Origin: Myoxocephalus aenaeus
Lineage: Eukaryota; Chordata; Actinopteri; Perciformes; Cottidae
DNA: 64,000 bases
Assembly (NCBI GenBank): GCA_038501785.1
Contig: JBAMJR010000272.1
Coordinates: forward strand, 1,164,501-1,228,500
Direction of reading: 5' to 3'
Shown: positions 54,184 to 64,000 of the stretch, one piece after another
How positions within the stretch are numbered: position 1 is the stretch's first letter
How the letters are laid out: every line of letters begins with the position of its first letter
Program-made: the position numbers and the translations under genes
Notes under the pieces: generated by a model
The model's database searches: none
Seen by the model: the letters and a program-made list of their open reading frames with translations, nothing else
Told to the model about the DNA's origin: nothing

Positions 54184-54562
54184 GATGTTGATTGTAAAAT
54201 GTAGCGTGTGTACATGCTGTACAAGTGGGTAGTCCTTTTGAGATTTTCCTGAGTGTACATTGGTTGTTTAGTTCACGAAATGGCGACGGACATATGACTC
54301 AACTAATCACAGAGAAGGATTTTTTTTTTTTTTTTTTCAGCGTCAGATGACACACTGCTGCCCTTTCGCTTGCTTGATGATGTTAAAATTATGCTGGGCT
54401 CTGCCTGGCAGGCACCCGGAAGCAGGAAGCCGTCTCTTTCCGCCAGACGTAAAATTATATTTTTGCGATGTATTATCGGGGTGCTGTGAATATTTTAGAA
54501 ACTTAGAGAAACGTTTCAAGTGTCACCACGCGAAACCGCGGGCTCAGTGGACGAAGGGTTAA

Positions 54563-55054
54563 ACACTTCAGGAACATATTGTGTTTATATGTGCATTCCA
54601 TTACAGCTATCAGAGAGCACAAACTGCACTCTTCCCAAGGTAGCAAAAAGTGCAAAGTCAAAACTGGCTCATGGCAGCTCTCATCCATCTATGTGTTTTC
54701 TACCAAATACCTGTCATGGAGGCAGCAAAGGTAGCCCCTAGTGCATTTCACAATGCCTTCAAGCGATATGGCAGTTCAACTTTGGCCGTGTCTCTAAAGA
54801 GATTGACAAACTGTCCAGTGTTACAGAAAATGTCAAATCTAATGAATTGTGCTCTGGCTCATACATGTGCTGCATCTTATGTATCCAGCATGTCAGGAAA
54901 GAACGTAAAAAAAGCCACGGGTCTAAATTAAATTTTCAGTGCCACATTCTTTGTTTCACTATAATATATTTGATTAAACCTGGATTAACTTGGAGATAAC
55001 ATTAAAAAACACCATACATTGACATTTTCATAGAGCAATATAAGCTTTCATTGG
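54563..55054. other. Gene-free spacer
   Basis: Open frames at 54520-54931 in different phases may come from an old repeat. No domain recognised. Confidence 0.4.
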
Positions 55055-55290
55055 AGTTCAATTAAATTCAGTTCATTTTGTACAGCCCAAAATTACAGAT
55101 TTGCCTCGGAGGGCTTTACAATCTATACACATAGACATCCCTGTCCCGGGACCTCACATCGGATCAGAAAAAACCCTTTCACAGGGAAAAAAGGAGGAAA
55201 ACCTTCGGCAGAGCAACAGAGGAGGATGCCTCTCCCCGGATGGACAGAAGCAATATATGTCATGTGTACAGCATGAACATAACAGAATTG
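55055..55290 (-). mobile_element. LINE 3'-end fragment
   Basis: Reverse complement of the 7530-7824 LINE tail: TTCAATTAAATTCAGTTCAT, GAGGGCTTTACAATCTATAC, CCCGGGACCTCACATCGGAT, CAGAGCAACAGAGGAGGATG and GATGGACAGAAGCAATATAT. Confidence 0.85.
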
Positions 55291-56149
55291 TCCACTAATA
55301 ACTCAGTATTTAGGCCTGCTTTAATCTCTATGTGCTAAGAAGTGGTCCAGGTCATAGTCCTATTGGATTTGTTGATTGTACTCTCTGGGATCTTGACTAC
55401 AAGCAAGACCTTTAACCCTCTGGGGTCTGTGGTCATTTTCTGGATTTTACATAATTTTTAAATTTCCCTTTTTAAAGTCACTTGTATCATATATACATAC
55501 TCATGTGTTGTATATCAAAAATTACAGAACACTCTCAGCTATCTATATAATGAGGCACCATTGTCCCAAGGCACAAGTGTAAAGAGAAAATATGACTAAA
55601 GCTGAAAAATTGAATCTTGATTTTGGAAATCTTTCATTTCTTGTGAAAACATAACTTTACTCCGGTGGTATATCGGTTTTGGTGATGGAAATTTGTTTAC
55701 CAAAGGTCTTAGGTTCACAAAAGCAGTGGAATATATGAATAAAATGGTAGACACATGTCAATAAATGTCTAAAACCAAATGTATTATTATATGGTGGGGA
55801 TGATGAGCTGTGGCTGGCTTTGCGGCCTGCTAGGTGATGTGTTGGCAGGCAGACGGACAGGGAGGCTGCTGCAGCGATGCTACATGTTGTCCTCTGGACC
55901 CTCACAGCTCTGAATCCACTCTGTAAAATACATTAATACAGTCAGTATGAGTTCACTGATAGAAAGTAATGATTACACACCGACACGTAAGGAAGATCCA
56001 ACACGGACTATGCTCAGACACTGCATGAGCTAGCTACGTGCAAGCATTGCTAAAGCTAACAGATCCAGCTATTCTCAGCCCATGAGCTAAAAATGCACAA
56101 CGGTAGTTACAGCCTTACAAACACGTAACTGAGATCCAACACTACTAGT

Positions 56150-56680
56150 CGTACTAAGTTCACTGAGAGAAAGTTAACGGTGATAGGGACAACAGTTGAT
56201 TACCAACCGTTCATAGCTGTATTCAGCTATCTCCGTTAGCTCTCGTTAGCTCGCGCCGTGTTAGCAGCACCTAACGTGACATAAACACTACAGTAGTAAC
56301 GATTAACGGAGATCCAACACTACTAGGCTTACTAAGTTCACTGAGAGAAAGTTAACGGTGATAGAGACAACAGTTGACTACCCACCGTTGAGTCTTATAG
56401 AGACGCTGTAGTCAAGTTAACGGTGATAGGGACAACAGTTGACTACCCACCGTTGAGTCTTATAGAGACGCTGTAGCCATCAATTGCCCTGTTAGCGCGC
56501 TACCGCTAGCTCTGTATTAGCAGCAGCTAACGTGATGTAAACACTACTGTAGTAACGATTAACGGAGATCCAACACTACTAGGCGTACTAAGTTCACTGA
56601 AAGAAAGTTAACGGTGATAGGGACAACAGTTGATTATGCACCGTTGAGTCTTATAGAGACGCTGTAGTCATCTATCTCCG
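56150..56680. repeat. Internal duplications in piggyBac intron
   Basis: Three related copies, at about 56150, 56310 and 56560, of CACTACTAGNCNTACTAAGT, TCACTGAGAGAAAGTTAACG and GTGATAGGGACAACAGTTGA, each followed by a CACCGTTGAGTCTTATAGAG block. A short triplication of GCTACCGTTAGCTC follows at 56697-56740. Confidence 0.7.
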
Positions 56681-57061
56681 TTAGCTCTCGTTAGCTCGCT
56701 ACCGTTAGCTCGCTACCGTTAGCTCGCTACCGTTAGCTCCGTGTTAGCAGCAGCTTTATCTGGTTACAGGTCCCGTTACTAACATGAATATGCTATTGCA
56801 AAGTTCAGTAAATACACTTACCCATCTTCGAATGGATCCCTTTGCTTGGCGTTGTCCTGTTCGTATCCTTCAGGCTGTGAAGCTGTGTCGTCCTCTCAAA
56901 AAATTGCTTCGCTTAGGCTAAAATCCCCTGTGCTCTCCACCTCAGACTCAGTGAAGCTTTTTGCATGCATCATATGACACATCCATGTTTAGATGCTCAG
57001 ATCTCCCTGTGTGAATCTCGTACGATCTCACGAGAAAACGACGTGGAAGTGGCTGAAGTGG

Positions 57062-57200
57062 CTCCATTCCATTATCCAAATCGCTTGTCCCATTTAGGGT
57101 CGTGGGGCGCTGGAACCGATCCCATTGGGCGAAGGTTCACCTGGACAGGTCGCCAGTCTATCGCAGGGCCCATACAGACAACCATTCACGCTCACATGGA
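57062..57200 (-). mobile_element. SINE-like 3' fragment
   Basis: Reverse complement of the 3' half of the 37478-37745 element: CATTATCCAAATCGCTTGTC, GGGTCGTGGGGCGCTGGAAC, CACCTGGACAGGTCGCCAGT and CTATCGCAGGGC. Nested in the piggyBac element. Confidence 0.75.
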
Positions 57201-57817
57201 GGAGCGGTCGGTAAATTAACGCGCATTCTCTCGTAGTGTCACTTCAAAACTTCCTTTTATTCCATAACAGCAACAGAAAAATAAATAAAACTCATCTTAA
57301 ACAGAAAACCTGCTCTGTCTCGAAATGCGGTCTCAAAATGCGGTTGAAAATAGTTTCCCCTTCCGCTCTCTAGCCAAAACACACCTGGCTGTTGTAGAGT
57401 TTTAATAGTTTAGTTGGTCAAATTTAGACTTCCACATGTATAATAAAGAAATGTATAAGGTGTACATTACAATGAATGAGATATGATTGTTGAGGATTGG
57501 GTTATGTAAAATATGAGTTATTTTCTTTTCTTTTCTAAGTTCTCTTAGAAAACTTAGTCTCTTTATTGAATATAACTACATATGTTTTGAGTGAAATTGT
57601 CTTCTATCACGCTGCATTATGCTAATTGTTTTGAGCAAGATTGTCTTCTATCACGCATTAGTACACTGTAGTACATTCCTGGTAGATGGTATCATATTGC
57701 TGTGCAGACTCTACCTTTTTCTGTGAGGAGAAGAAGAATAGCTCCGCTCCTAAAACCGTAGAGCCAACGGACACACAGAGACTGTGCCAAGGTTTTAAGA
57801 GGAGGAAATAACTAACC

Positions 57818-57991
57818 CAGGGTTTCCCCTACCGTTATAATAGGGGGGCGGGGCGCCCCCCTATTATAACGGGGGTTTGAGAACCACTGCTTTAAGTGTT
57901 TGTGTTGGTGTCGCCGCCGCCGTGCCGCCGCCGTGCCGCCGCCGTGCCGCCCCCCCCCCCCCCCGAAGCTGTAAACCTAGGGGAAACACTG
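57818..57991. mobile_element. 174-bp hAT-like MITE with GC hairpin
   Basis: Left end CAGGGTTTCCCCTA and right end TAGGGGAAACACTG are inverted repeats with one mismatch, flanked by the 6-bp direct repeat CTAACC (57812-57817 and 57992-57997). Inside, CCGTTATAATAGGGGGG and CCCCCCTATTATAACGG form an exact hairpin around CGGGGCG. Three CCGCCGCCGTG triplet-rich units and a run of C follow. Confidence 0.8.
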
Positions 57992-58861
57992 CTAACCAAT
58001 GGAAGGGCTTTAAGCGCCGTGAATGAGACTGTAAATAACACGCGCGCGAGATATCAGGGGTTCTTTTTTTAACGTAAAGGCAACGGTACTGTGGGAGGAT
58101 CTGAGCATCGTTCCATTGTCTGTGAATTTGCGGGAAAAGAGGGGTCCTCGATCGAGCCTGTATAAGCTGTTCTGTGATCACCTTTTCATTAAATAAAACC
58201 AGTCTATTTTTACAGTGTAGGTGGGTGGGTAGGTCCTTAGGGTCCAAAATATCCACCTGAGTTGACAAATCACGGTGGAAGGCGGAGCTTGACACAGACT
58301 CTGCAGGCTGTGATCTCCTGTTAGAAGCACATAGAAGCACACAGAGCAGGGGGGCAGAACCTCCAGACTCTGGTGCATCTAACAACAGCAGAATCTAATT
58401 TCTGCTCCATTTTTTCGCAGAGCTATTAATAGAAACATCCCGTAAACATTGTATCCCGCGGATCCGCGGGCGCTGATTTCTAAGGGTTAACGCCCCATGG
58501 CATCATCATCATTGCATAATCGTCATCATAATCAAATCAAACAAACACAAATCAGTGTAATGGCTTCTACACTCCGGCCCCTAATTGACCGGTATAGGGC
58601 AATTCATACATTTATACATGAAGCCTGTTCTTAAGAGTCCTTTTTGACAATATCCAAGATTGTTACGTGTCCAAAGAATTAAAAAAATAAACCAAAAATG
58701 TAATCCATTTAGTTCCGATAGTCCATTTGGCGAAACAAGTTCATAAAATGTCAGCAAAAGTTCAACAAAAAGTTCTTGAGAAAAAGAGAAGAAAGAAGAG
58801 AGAAAAGATTCAACTAGTCCTTTCAGGGGTGAAATAAGAAAAGGTAAAGGGACCCGTCTCA

Positions 58862-59086
58862 TCAGGTCACGTCTTGTAGAAGGCACAGCTTTGTGATGGG
58901 CCTTTCCAAGCTGCCATTTTGTGTCCTGATCTTGACCCGACGTACATGTCCTCTTTTGTCGGGGAAGATTTCTGTGATTCTGCCCATGGGCCAGGAGTTG
59001 CGTGGTGAGCTTTCATCGATGATCAGCACTATGTCTCCGGTACTCTCGTGTCCAGCGTTTCCAGAAGAGATTGTGAGGTAGTCCAC
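58862..59086 (-). pseudogene. Bel/Pao integrase C-terminal domain
   Basis: A 74-codon frame with G-D-I-V-L-I-I-D-E-S-S-P-R-N-S-W, G-R-I-T-E-I-F-P-D-K-R-G and a stop after L-C-L-L-Q. This is the DUF5641-type tail that follows the integrase core in Pao elements. Confidence 0.8.
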
Positions 59087-59594
59087 TGGCTCTGGTCAGT
59101 TTCAAATAGCTGACTGTCCCGTAACCTCGCTCACTTCCATCACAGAAGTGGTGCATCTGTGCTCTAGTAACTTCAAAATCTGGTGGCCTAAGGCATCTCC
59201 TGATTCTTAGGCTGGAAATCCGGTTAAGATCTTTCAGCCACTCCTATCTATCTGTTGAAGCAGTTGGTATCGATTCATCCCATCCGTAATTTAGCTTGCA
59301 CAGGTCCTGCAGTATTCATCTTCCTGTCAGACTGGTGCTATGAACCCAAGAGGATCGTATACTGAGTTCAACACGGACAAAATGCTTCTGCAGGTGACTG
59401 ATGGTTGTTTCGTGGTGATCGTGTCTGACTCAATGTCCCATCGCATGCCAAGAGCCCTTTCTATGGGCAGTTTGTCTTTGTCGAGGTCTAGATCTTTGAC
59501 CTCTTTTGCTCTCTCTCTTCAGCTGGAACAGAGGGAAGGACTGCACAACTGTTACTGGTCCATTTGGTGAGTTTAAATCCACCTGTGATCTGAG

Positions 59595-60146
59595 TTATTT
59601 CACCAGACAGATTGCTTGGCTCTCGTTTGGGACAGATTTGAGACAATCTACATAAAAGTTGTGACGAATGGTGTTGAGAACTTCAGTACTACACTTTCCT
59701 TCATTATCATCAGCTGTCCGCTTCAGTGTGAAATTGGCACAGCTCGGAGATGAGACTGCTCCAAAGAGATGCACCGTCATCCGGTCCTCTGCTAGTGGCT
59801 GGTTGGTGTCGCCGTCTGGCCACCACAGGAATCTGAGGAAGTCCACATCATGTTTAGGTATACTTACTTGATGGAACATTCCTTCCAATGCCTCCATCAC
59901 TGCTACTTCTTGTCGGAATCTGAGGAGTACACCCAACAAGGTGTTCGTAAGGTCAGGACCCTGCAGCAGCTCACGATTCAGGGAAGTTCCTTGGAATGAG
60001 GAGGTACAATCGAACACCACCCGGATTGTCCTTTTTCTTTTGTGGTAGACACCATGGTGAGGAATGTACCACAGTTTTCCATCTTTCCGGGGGAGTTGTT
60101 CCTCTGGCACTCTTTCTGCATGCCCTTTTTTCAAGACATCACTCAT
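59595..60146 (-). pseudogene. Bel/Pao reverse transcriptase fragment
   Basis: A 183-codon open frame with W-Y-I-P-H-H-G-V-Y, R-V-V-F-D-C-T-S-S-F, L-L-Q-G-P-D-L-T-N-T-L and F-G-A-V-S-S-P-S-C-A-N-F-T-L, all typical of Pao-type RT fingers and palm. The catalytic Tyr-Val-Asp-Asp box has lost one aspartate in frame (reads Y-V-D-C), so the enzyme would be dead even without the frame breaks around it. Confidence 0.85.
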
Positions 60147-60692
60147 GAAGCCATTATAGTCTTTCAGAAAGGCTTAATCTTTCTCGAGTCTGCAGGCAAG
60201 ACCTAATACTCTTTGTTCTGCCACATTCCTGTTGTTTGGCAGGCTGATGTTATCCTGACGGAACGGAAGTCGTATTTCATAGTGGCCATCTTTCTTTTTG
60301 ACTGAGCTGTTCATCACATGCAATAATTTCTTGTCTTCGAATGAGTGTTCTTGTTTTTCATTGTAGGCCAACTCTGAGAAGTCCTGGTTGTATTGGTGTA
60401 TAAGGAGCTCTTCCAGCTTGACCACTGATATTCCATTGGACGTTATCTGTGGTCGACCATGCTCATCCATAGGTGCAGTACTGCAGAGGTCCATTTATAG
60501 TCCAACCTAGGCTTGTTAGGACTGCGTAGGGCCCCTCACCTTGGCTATTGATCACTCTCAGTGGCTCCATGGCCTTTGGGACATTTGCACGGATCAATAG
60601 GCCTACTTCTGCCTTGACGGGCCAACCTTTTGAAAACCAACCTATTTTTAGGCCTCTGATGGAAAATTGCATACCCAAACTCAATGGTGGGC

Positions 60693-61043
60693 CGTGGATT
60701 TGCCCCTACGCTTGCACTGTTGATCGCGGGGCACACCGGCCCGCCCCCGCCCCTGCAGAGTCTGCTGAGTGTCTCATGTGTCTCAAGAAAAACATTGAGC
60801 CAACAGTCACAATGGATTAGAGGACTGACATTACTAGAGATATTGTTCAACTGGCCGTATTCATTCGTGGTGTTGATGAGATTTCGGCGGTCCCCGAGGA
60901 GTTCCTTGTGACCAATCACAGCGCACGTTAATGGTCACGCGGGCCCTGTGGCCAAACACACGTTTCATAATGCTAGCAGAACTCTCCATATAGTTTAACC
61001 AGCTCTTGAAACAGAGGTGAAATATGATTGGATGAGAAGACCC
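60693..61043. mobile_element. hAT-derived fragments, mixed
   Basis: 60693-60760 starts GGTGGGCCGTGGATTTGCCC, close to the left end of the 29150 hAT. 60805-60850 (ATTGAGCCAACAGTCACAAT and CTGACATTACTAGAGATATT) matches 46060-46110 in the 45916 hAT. The end, GAGGTGAAATATGATTGGAT, also occurs before the piggyBac at 49430. No intact element. Confidence 0.5.
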
Positions 61044-61369
61044 TTAACGCTATGTCAACGGTGCATTCTTCAGGCTGTATACTTAATTTACTCACAGATG
61101 TCATCTTATTTGGTGGGGGCTTGATGTTTTCTCGATTCCTTCCACAATCACCTAATACATCCCATAATTCTAATTGAAACATTTGCATAATACATAGTGT
61201 CATTCATTTGATATTGCATACATTTTAGTGTTACTTCTTTGGCTCGACCCTCCAACATGCAAACTCTTTATAATACACAAGAGCTCTCACTAGGAGTGAT
61301 ATTAAACATTACTGTTGTTGCTAACGTGAGTCATTAGTATTTTAGCGACCCTTTGTCAGGAAAGCTACG

Positions 61370-62248
61370 AGACATTGCCTTGCTTTGCCTCCGGGGCGCC
61401 GTTCCTTGTGATGGTGGTAATCGGTTTGCAGGGAGAGATGGACTGGGAGTCTGCATGTTGTCCACTGGACCCTGGCTGCTGTGACCCCTCTCTGTAAAAT
61501 GAATTCACTACTAGTCAGTATATAGTGACAATATTTGATTTGCACCGCTCAGTCTAGACACGTAAAACGACATCCGGCACGAGTTACGTGTTAACGTTGC
61601 TAAGCTAAGCTAACGTCAACAAACTAAGTTAGTTACAGTCTTACAAAAACATCACTGAGATACAACACTACTAGTGGTACTAAGTTCACTGAAAGAAAGT
61701 TAACGGTGTTAGTGACAATATTTGATTATACACCGTTCAGTCTTAGCCACGCAAGTCAACATCCAACACTGCAGGAGCTATCTCATTGTTAGCTACCGTT
61801 AGCCTCCTCCTGCTAGATTCGTGTTAGCAGCAACGCTAGCTGGCTACAGGTCACGTTACTAACATAAATATGCTATTGCAAAGTTCAGTAAATACACTTA
61901 CCCATCCCAAATGGATCCCTTTTATTGGGGTTGTCCTGTTCATCGAATCATCAGGGCGCTGAAGCTCCGCCATCCACTCCAACATAGCTTTGCTCAGGGT
62001 GAACTCTTAGCTGGGCCTCTTCTCTTCTGACTCCCAGTGAAGGTCTGGATGCGTCATCCGACACGTTTAGATGCATAGATCTTGCTGTAAATCTCGTAGG
62101 ATCTCGCGGGAAGAAGGAAGCGGAAGCGGAAATTCGACTGAATCTTTGAGATTTTTTTTTTTTGCAGAATTAACGCAATGAAATGAATATTTTCAAAACG
62201 TCAGTATTGTATAGCGCGGATCCACGCTCGCAGATTCCTAAGGGTTAA
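61370..62248 (-). mobile_element. piggyBac-like deletion derivative
   Basis: The right end reads GATTCCTAAGGGTTAA with TTAA at 62245-62248. Minus-strand exon-1-type sequence at about 62040-61905 precedes a donor-like block TTACCCATCC, shared with 56820. The exon-2-like block CATGTTGTCCACTGGACCCT at about 61457 corresponds to 55890. The left boundary is unclear; a TTAA at 61044-61047 is a possible limit. The transposase core is missing. Confidence 0.6.
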
Positions 62249-63941
62249 GTGAACAGCATGTAATAGTAATAATGCATTTAATTTTTAACGCAGTTTTCCT
62301 TCAAAAGAATCTATCTCAGAGTGCCAGTGGTGAGTGAACTGCTGTTTGTGTTACTGTTTTGTTGCTAACGCTGACAACACTTTTTTTTGTGCTGAATTTT
62401 CAGTGTTGTTTACTTAATAGTGCAGCCGGCGGCAGCAGCTGCTACTCGTGCCGCGGAGAGTCTCACCCCGATTGTTTCTCTGTCGGAGAGGCTAGCGCCG
62501 GCGCAGCTAACTAGTGGAGGTGGGGGGGACTCTACCAGCTGCTAAACAGCTGATAGTCTATGACTCTTCTGACGGTGATCTCTGGTATAGAATGTGGGCT
62601 GCTGGTGAGGGAGCAGTACGACTGAGAGGCCTATGAGCCTAGCGTGAGGGGATTGTCTTCCTGTCTTACTCTAGAGCTTAATTTCCCTCTGCAGCCGAGC
62701 CAACTCCCAATGCCACAGTGTTGTTTTTATTAAATAATTAATATTGTTTCTTCTGATGGCTTGTGTGTGCGATGTTTTAGTGCCACAGTTTTGTTGGATT
62801 GTTTTGTCATGTTTTGTCACTAAATGTGACTGGTTCTAGTAAATTTGTTCATTAGTATTGTTGGTAACGTGAGACATGTCCTGACAACACAAGAGGGAAA
62901 CCAGACTGACCAAGTTTTTCATGTTGGGTGTGAGAATGTCTTGAACAATCATACATTTTTCAAATTGATTAATTTATCTTCAAATTTACTGTACGTGCAA
63001 ATTAGTACATTAGTAAATTTTCGTATAAAATTATACTATTAGGACATTAATAACCTAGTCATGATTTTTTTTTCATCAAAACTAAAACCAGTAAGAACCA
63101 CTTGAAAACCCATTGAGTAAAAGCATGCAAACTGTTGGCTCAGCACACACTGGATTATTGTCACTGTCATTAAATCTGCAGCACATAAAGTCTGGGGCTG
63201 CAGACACTACATGTTCCATTTAAAATTAGATGACCTTTGACCATGCCTGAGTACATTCGAGAAGACTGTGTGACTGTGATGTAAACTGGATGTGGATATT
63301 CTCAGGATGGAGCATTGTGTTCATTTATATAGTCAAAATAAGTGTGCAGCTCTTCTCCCTGCAATGGAGACGATGGCAAAAGGATACATAGATAGAATCA
63401 ATGGATCTATTAATATTTATTGGTTGTGTTTACTGTTTCTTAATTTGGATAGTGTTGATATTTAGAATATGTCAGTAAAATCTAACTTTTTCGATTTTCC
63501 AGCAGGGTTTCCATTGTTAACTGTAATTGAGGCCATTTGATTACAGTTTTTTTCAGGCGCAACCAAGCGTTTGTCCAACCAGTGGTCACATTTTCAAAAC
63601 TCTAAACACAATTAGCACAGCATCGGTCTTTTGTGGCCATACCATTCACACATTTCATGTCGTTTTCAAACAATATGCAGTCAGTGAACACATTTCCACA
63701 ATGCTTACATTTTCTTAACAGACAAGCTATACTCCCAACAAAATTATGGATTGTTTTTGTATTATTTACGAATGTTAACACACAACATCCCACAATGGCA
63801 AAAACAATATTCCAAACCTTAGATACAGTCTAAAAACCTCTTCTGCAATGATATCAGTTCTAAAACAATATATCTCAGCTGATAATAAACAAACAATTGA
63901 ATAATTGACACATAGCTGATTTATGTTGGGTAAATTGGGCA
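62249..63941. other. Gene-free stretch
   Basis: 62255-62330 has the retroelement phrase TGCATTTAATTTTTAACGCA and CTCAGAGTGCC shared with 46840. 62390-62560 is GC-rich (GCCGGCGGCAGCAGCTGC) but gives no supported exon. The remainder is AT-rich without recognised features. Confidence 0.4.
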
Positions 63942-64000
63942 AGGAGCAGTGAGAGATGCAGTGAGAGATGCAGTGAGAGATGCAGTGAGAGATGCAGTGA
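63942..64000. repeat. 12-bp tandem repeat running off the end
   Basis: Units of GCAGTGAGAGAT, at least 4.6 copies, continuing past the window edge, so its full length is unknown. Confidence 0.95.

Larger units (their letters stand above)
52558..54562 (-). mobile_element. piggyBac element lacking its catalytic core
   Basis: TTAA at 52558-52561 and 54559-54562. The left end shares TGGAGGTCATTTTC and the TTTTCTCGATTT block with the termini at 50882, 55412 and 22057. Transposase pieces on the minus strand: exon 1 (54183-54065), the beginning of exon 2 (53706-53390) and the Cys-rich C-terminus (about 53390-53228). The roughly 400-residue DDD domain between the last two is deleted, so it could only move if supplied with transposase from another copy. 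Confidence 0.85.
55412..58490 (-). mobile_element. piggyBac element with nested insertions
   Basis: The left TTAA at 55412-55415 is followed by CCCTCTGGGGTCTGTGGTCA then TTTTC. On the minus strand, remnants of the exon-2 region (about 55920-55790) and exon 1 (about 56960-56820, stops present) are separated by a long intron-like stretch. That stretch contains tandem duplications of AAGTTAACGGTGATAGGGAC and GCTACCGTTAGCTC phrases. A SINE tail (57062-57200) and a hAT-like MITE (57818-57991) interrupt the 3' part. The terminal block TCTAAGGGTTAA at 58479-58490 matches the end at 62248. That these are one element is inference from order and orientation. Confidence 0.55.
58860..60690 (-). mobile_element. 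Decayed Bel/Pao LTR retrotransposon
   Basis: Minus-strand order: protease-adjacent region (60684-60463; G-L-L-I-R-A-N-V-P-K-A-M-E-P and G-P-Y-A-V-L-T-S-L-G-W), connecting segment (60494-60174), reverse transcriptase (60146-59595), a broken RNase H-side region (59600-59330; S-V-Y-D-P-L-G-F-I-A-P-V in a shifted frame) and integrase C-terminus (59086-58862; D-I-V-L-I-I-D-E-S-S-P-R-N-S-W and P-I-T-K-L-C-L-L). This domain order is that of Bel/Pao elements. Gag, the integrase core and both LTRs were not seen. Frames are interrupted, so it is inactive. Confidence 0.85.

Noticed and set aside
57864..58385. 173-codon minus-strand frame
   Set aside because: It runs across a MITE, a triplet repeat and a piggyBac terminal region; no domain and no conserved start.
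58860..60690. Endogenous retrovirus with env
   Set aside because: RT and integrase-tail wording fits Bel/Pao retrotransposons; no env-like frame or LTR pair was seen.

Overview
The window looks like nuclear DNA from a ray-finned fish, probably a percomorph teleost. The signs are long (GT)n/(CA)n tracts, fish-type L2/CR1/Rex-like LINE fragments, piggyBac elements at TTAA sites, many hAT elements with 8-bp duplications, a Bel/Pao retrotransposon, tRNA-headed SINE-like copies, and spliceosomal exons of one vertebrate gene. No bacterial features, CRISPR arrays or intact RNA genes were seen.

Host gene: four minus-strand exons with mutually compatible splice phases (28301-28196, 27556-27452, 26534-26462, 12102-12002) encode the N-terminus and the first two thirds of a pleckstrin-homology (PH) domain. 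I assign them to plekha6. The 14.4-kb intron between the last two exons is filled with tandem arrays and transposons. The exon completing the PH domain was not found, so positions 1-12001 are read as intron. One further splice-flanked candidate exon lies at 51957-51844, also minus strand.

Layout: 1-12 kb has microsatellites, a piggyBac end fragment with a 1.1-kb minisatellite beside it, two LINE 3' ends with arrays inside them, a chimeric hAT and a 44-bp array. 12-26.5 kb is the large plekha6 intron. It holds a nested hAT, LINE pieces, a VNTR split by a LINE insertion, a 58-copy 28-mer, a piggyBac copy with telomere repeats, a hairpin and a roughly 99-copy 15-mer. 29-31 kb is a hAT element occupied mostly by a 35-bp higher-order array. 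31.8-36 kb is a 4.1-kb 24/15-bp array. 38.9-40.8 kb is a 1.4-kb array between long inverted repeats. 42-49.5 kb carries LINE fragments, two hAT elements with exact duplications and a retroelement 3' region. 49.5-62.2 kb is a cluster of internally deleted piggyBac elements plus a decayed Bel/Pao element. 62.2-64 kb is featureless apart from a 12-bp array running off the end.

Main theme: roughly 12-13 kb (about one fifth) is minisatellite. Several arrays sit inside identifiable transposons, and in some cases a non-expanded relative of the progenitor sequence is visible elsewhere in the window. That makes the window a good natural example of tandem arrays arising from transposon sequence. All assignments come from reading the sequence; no database search was run.
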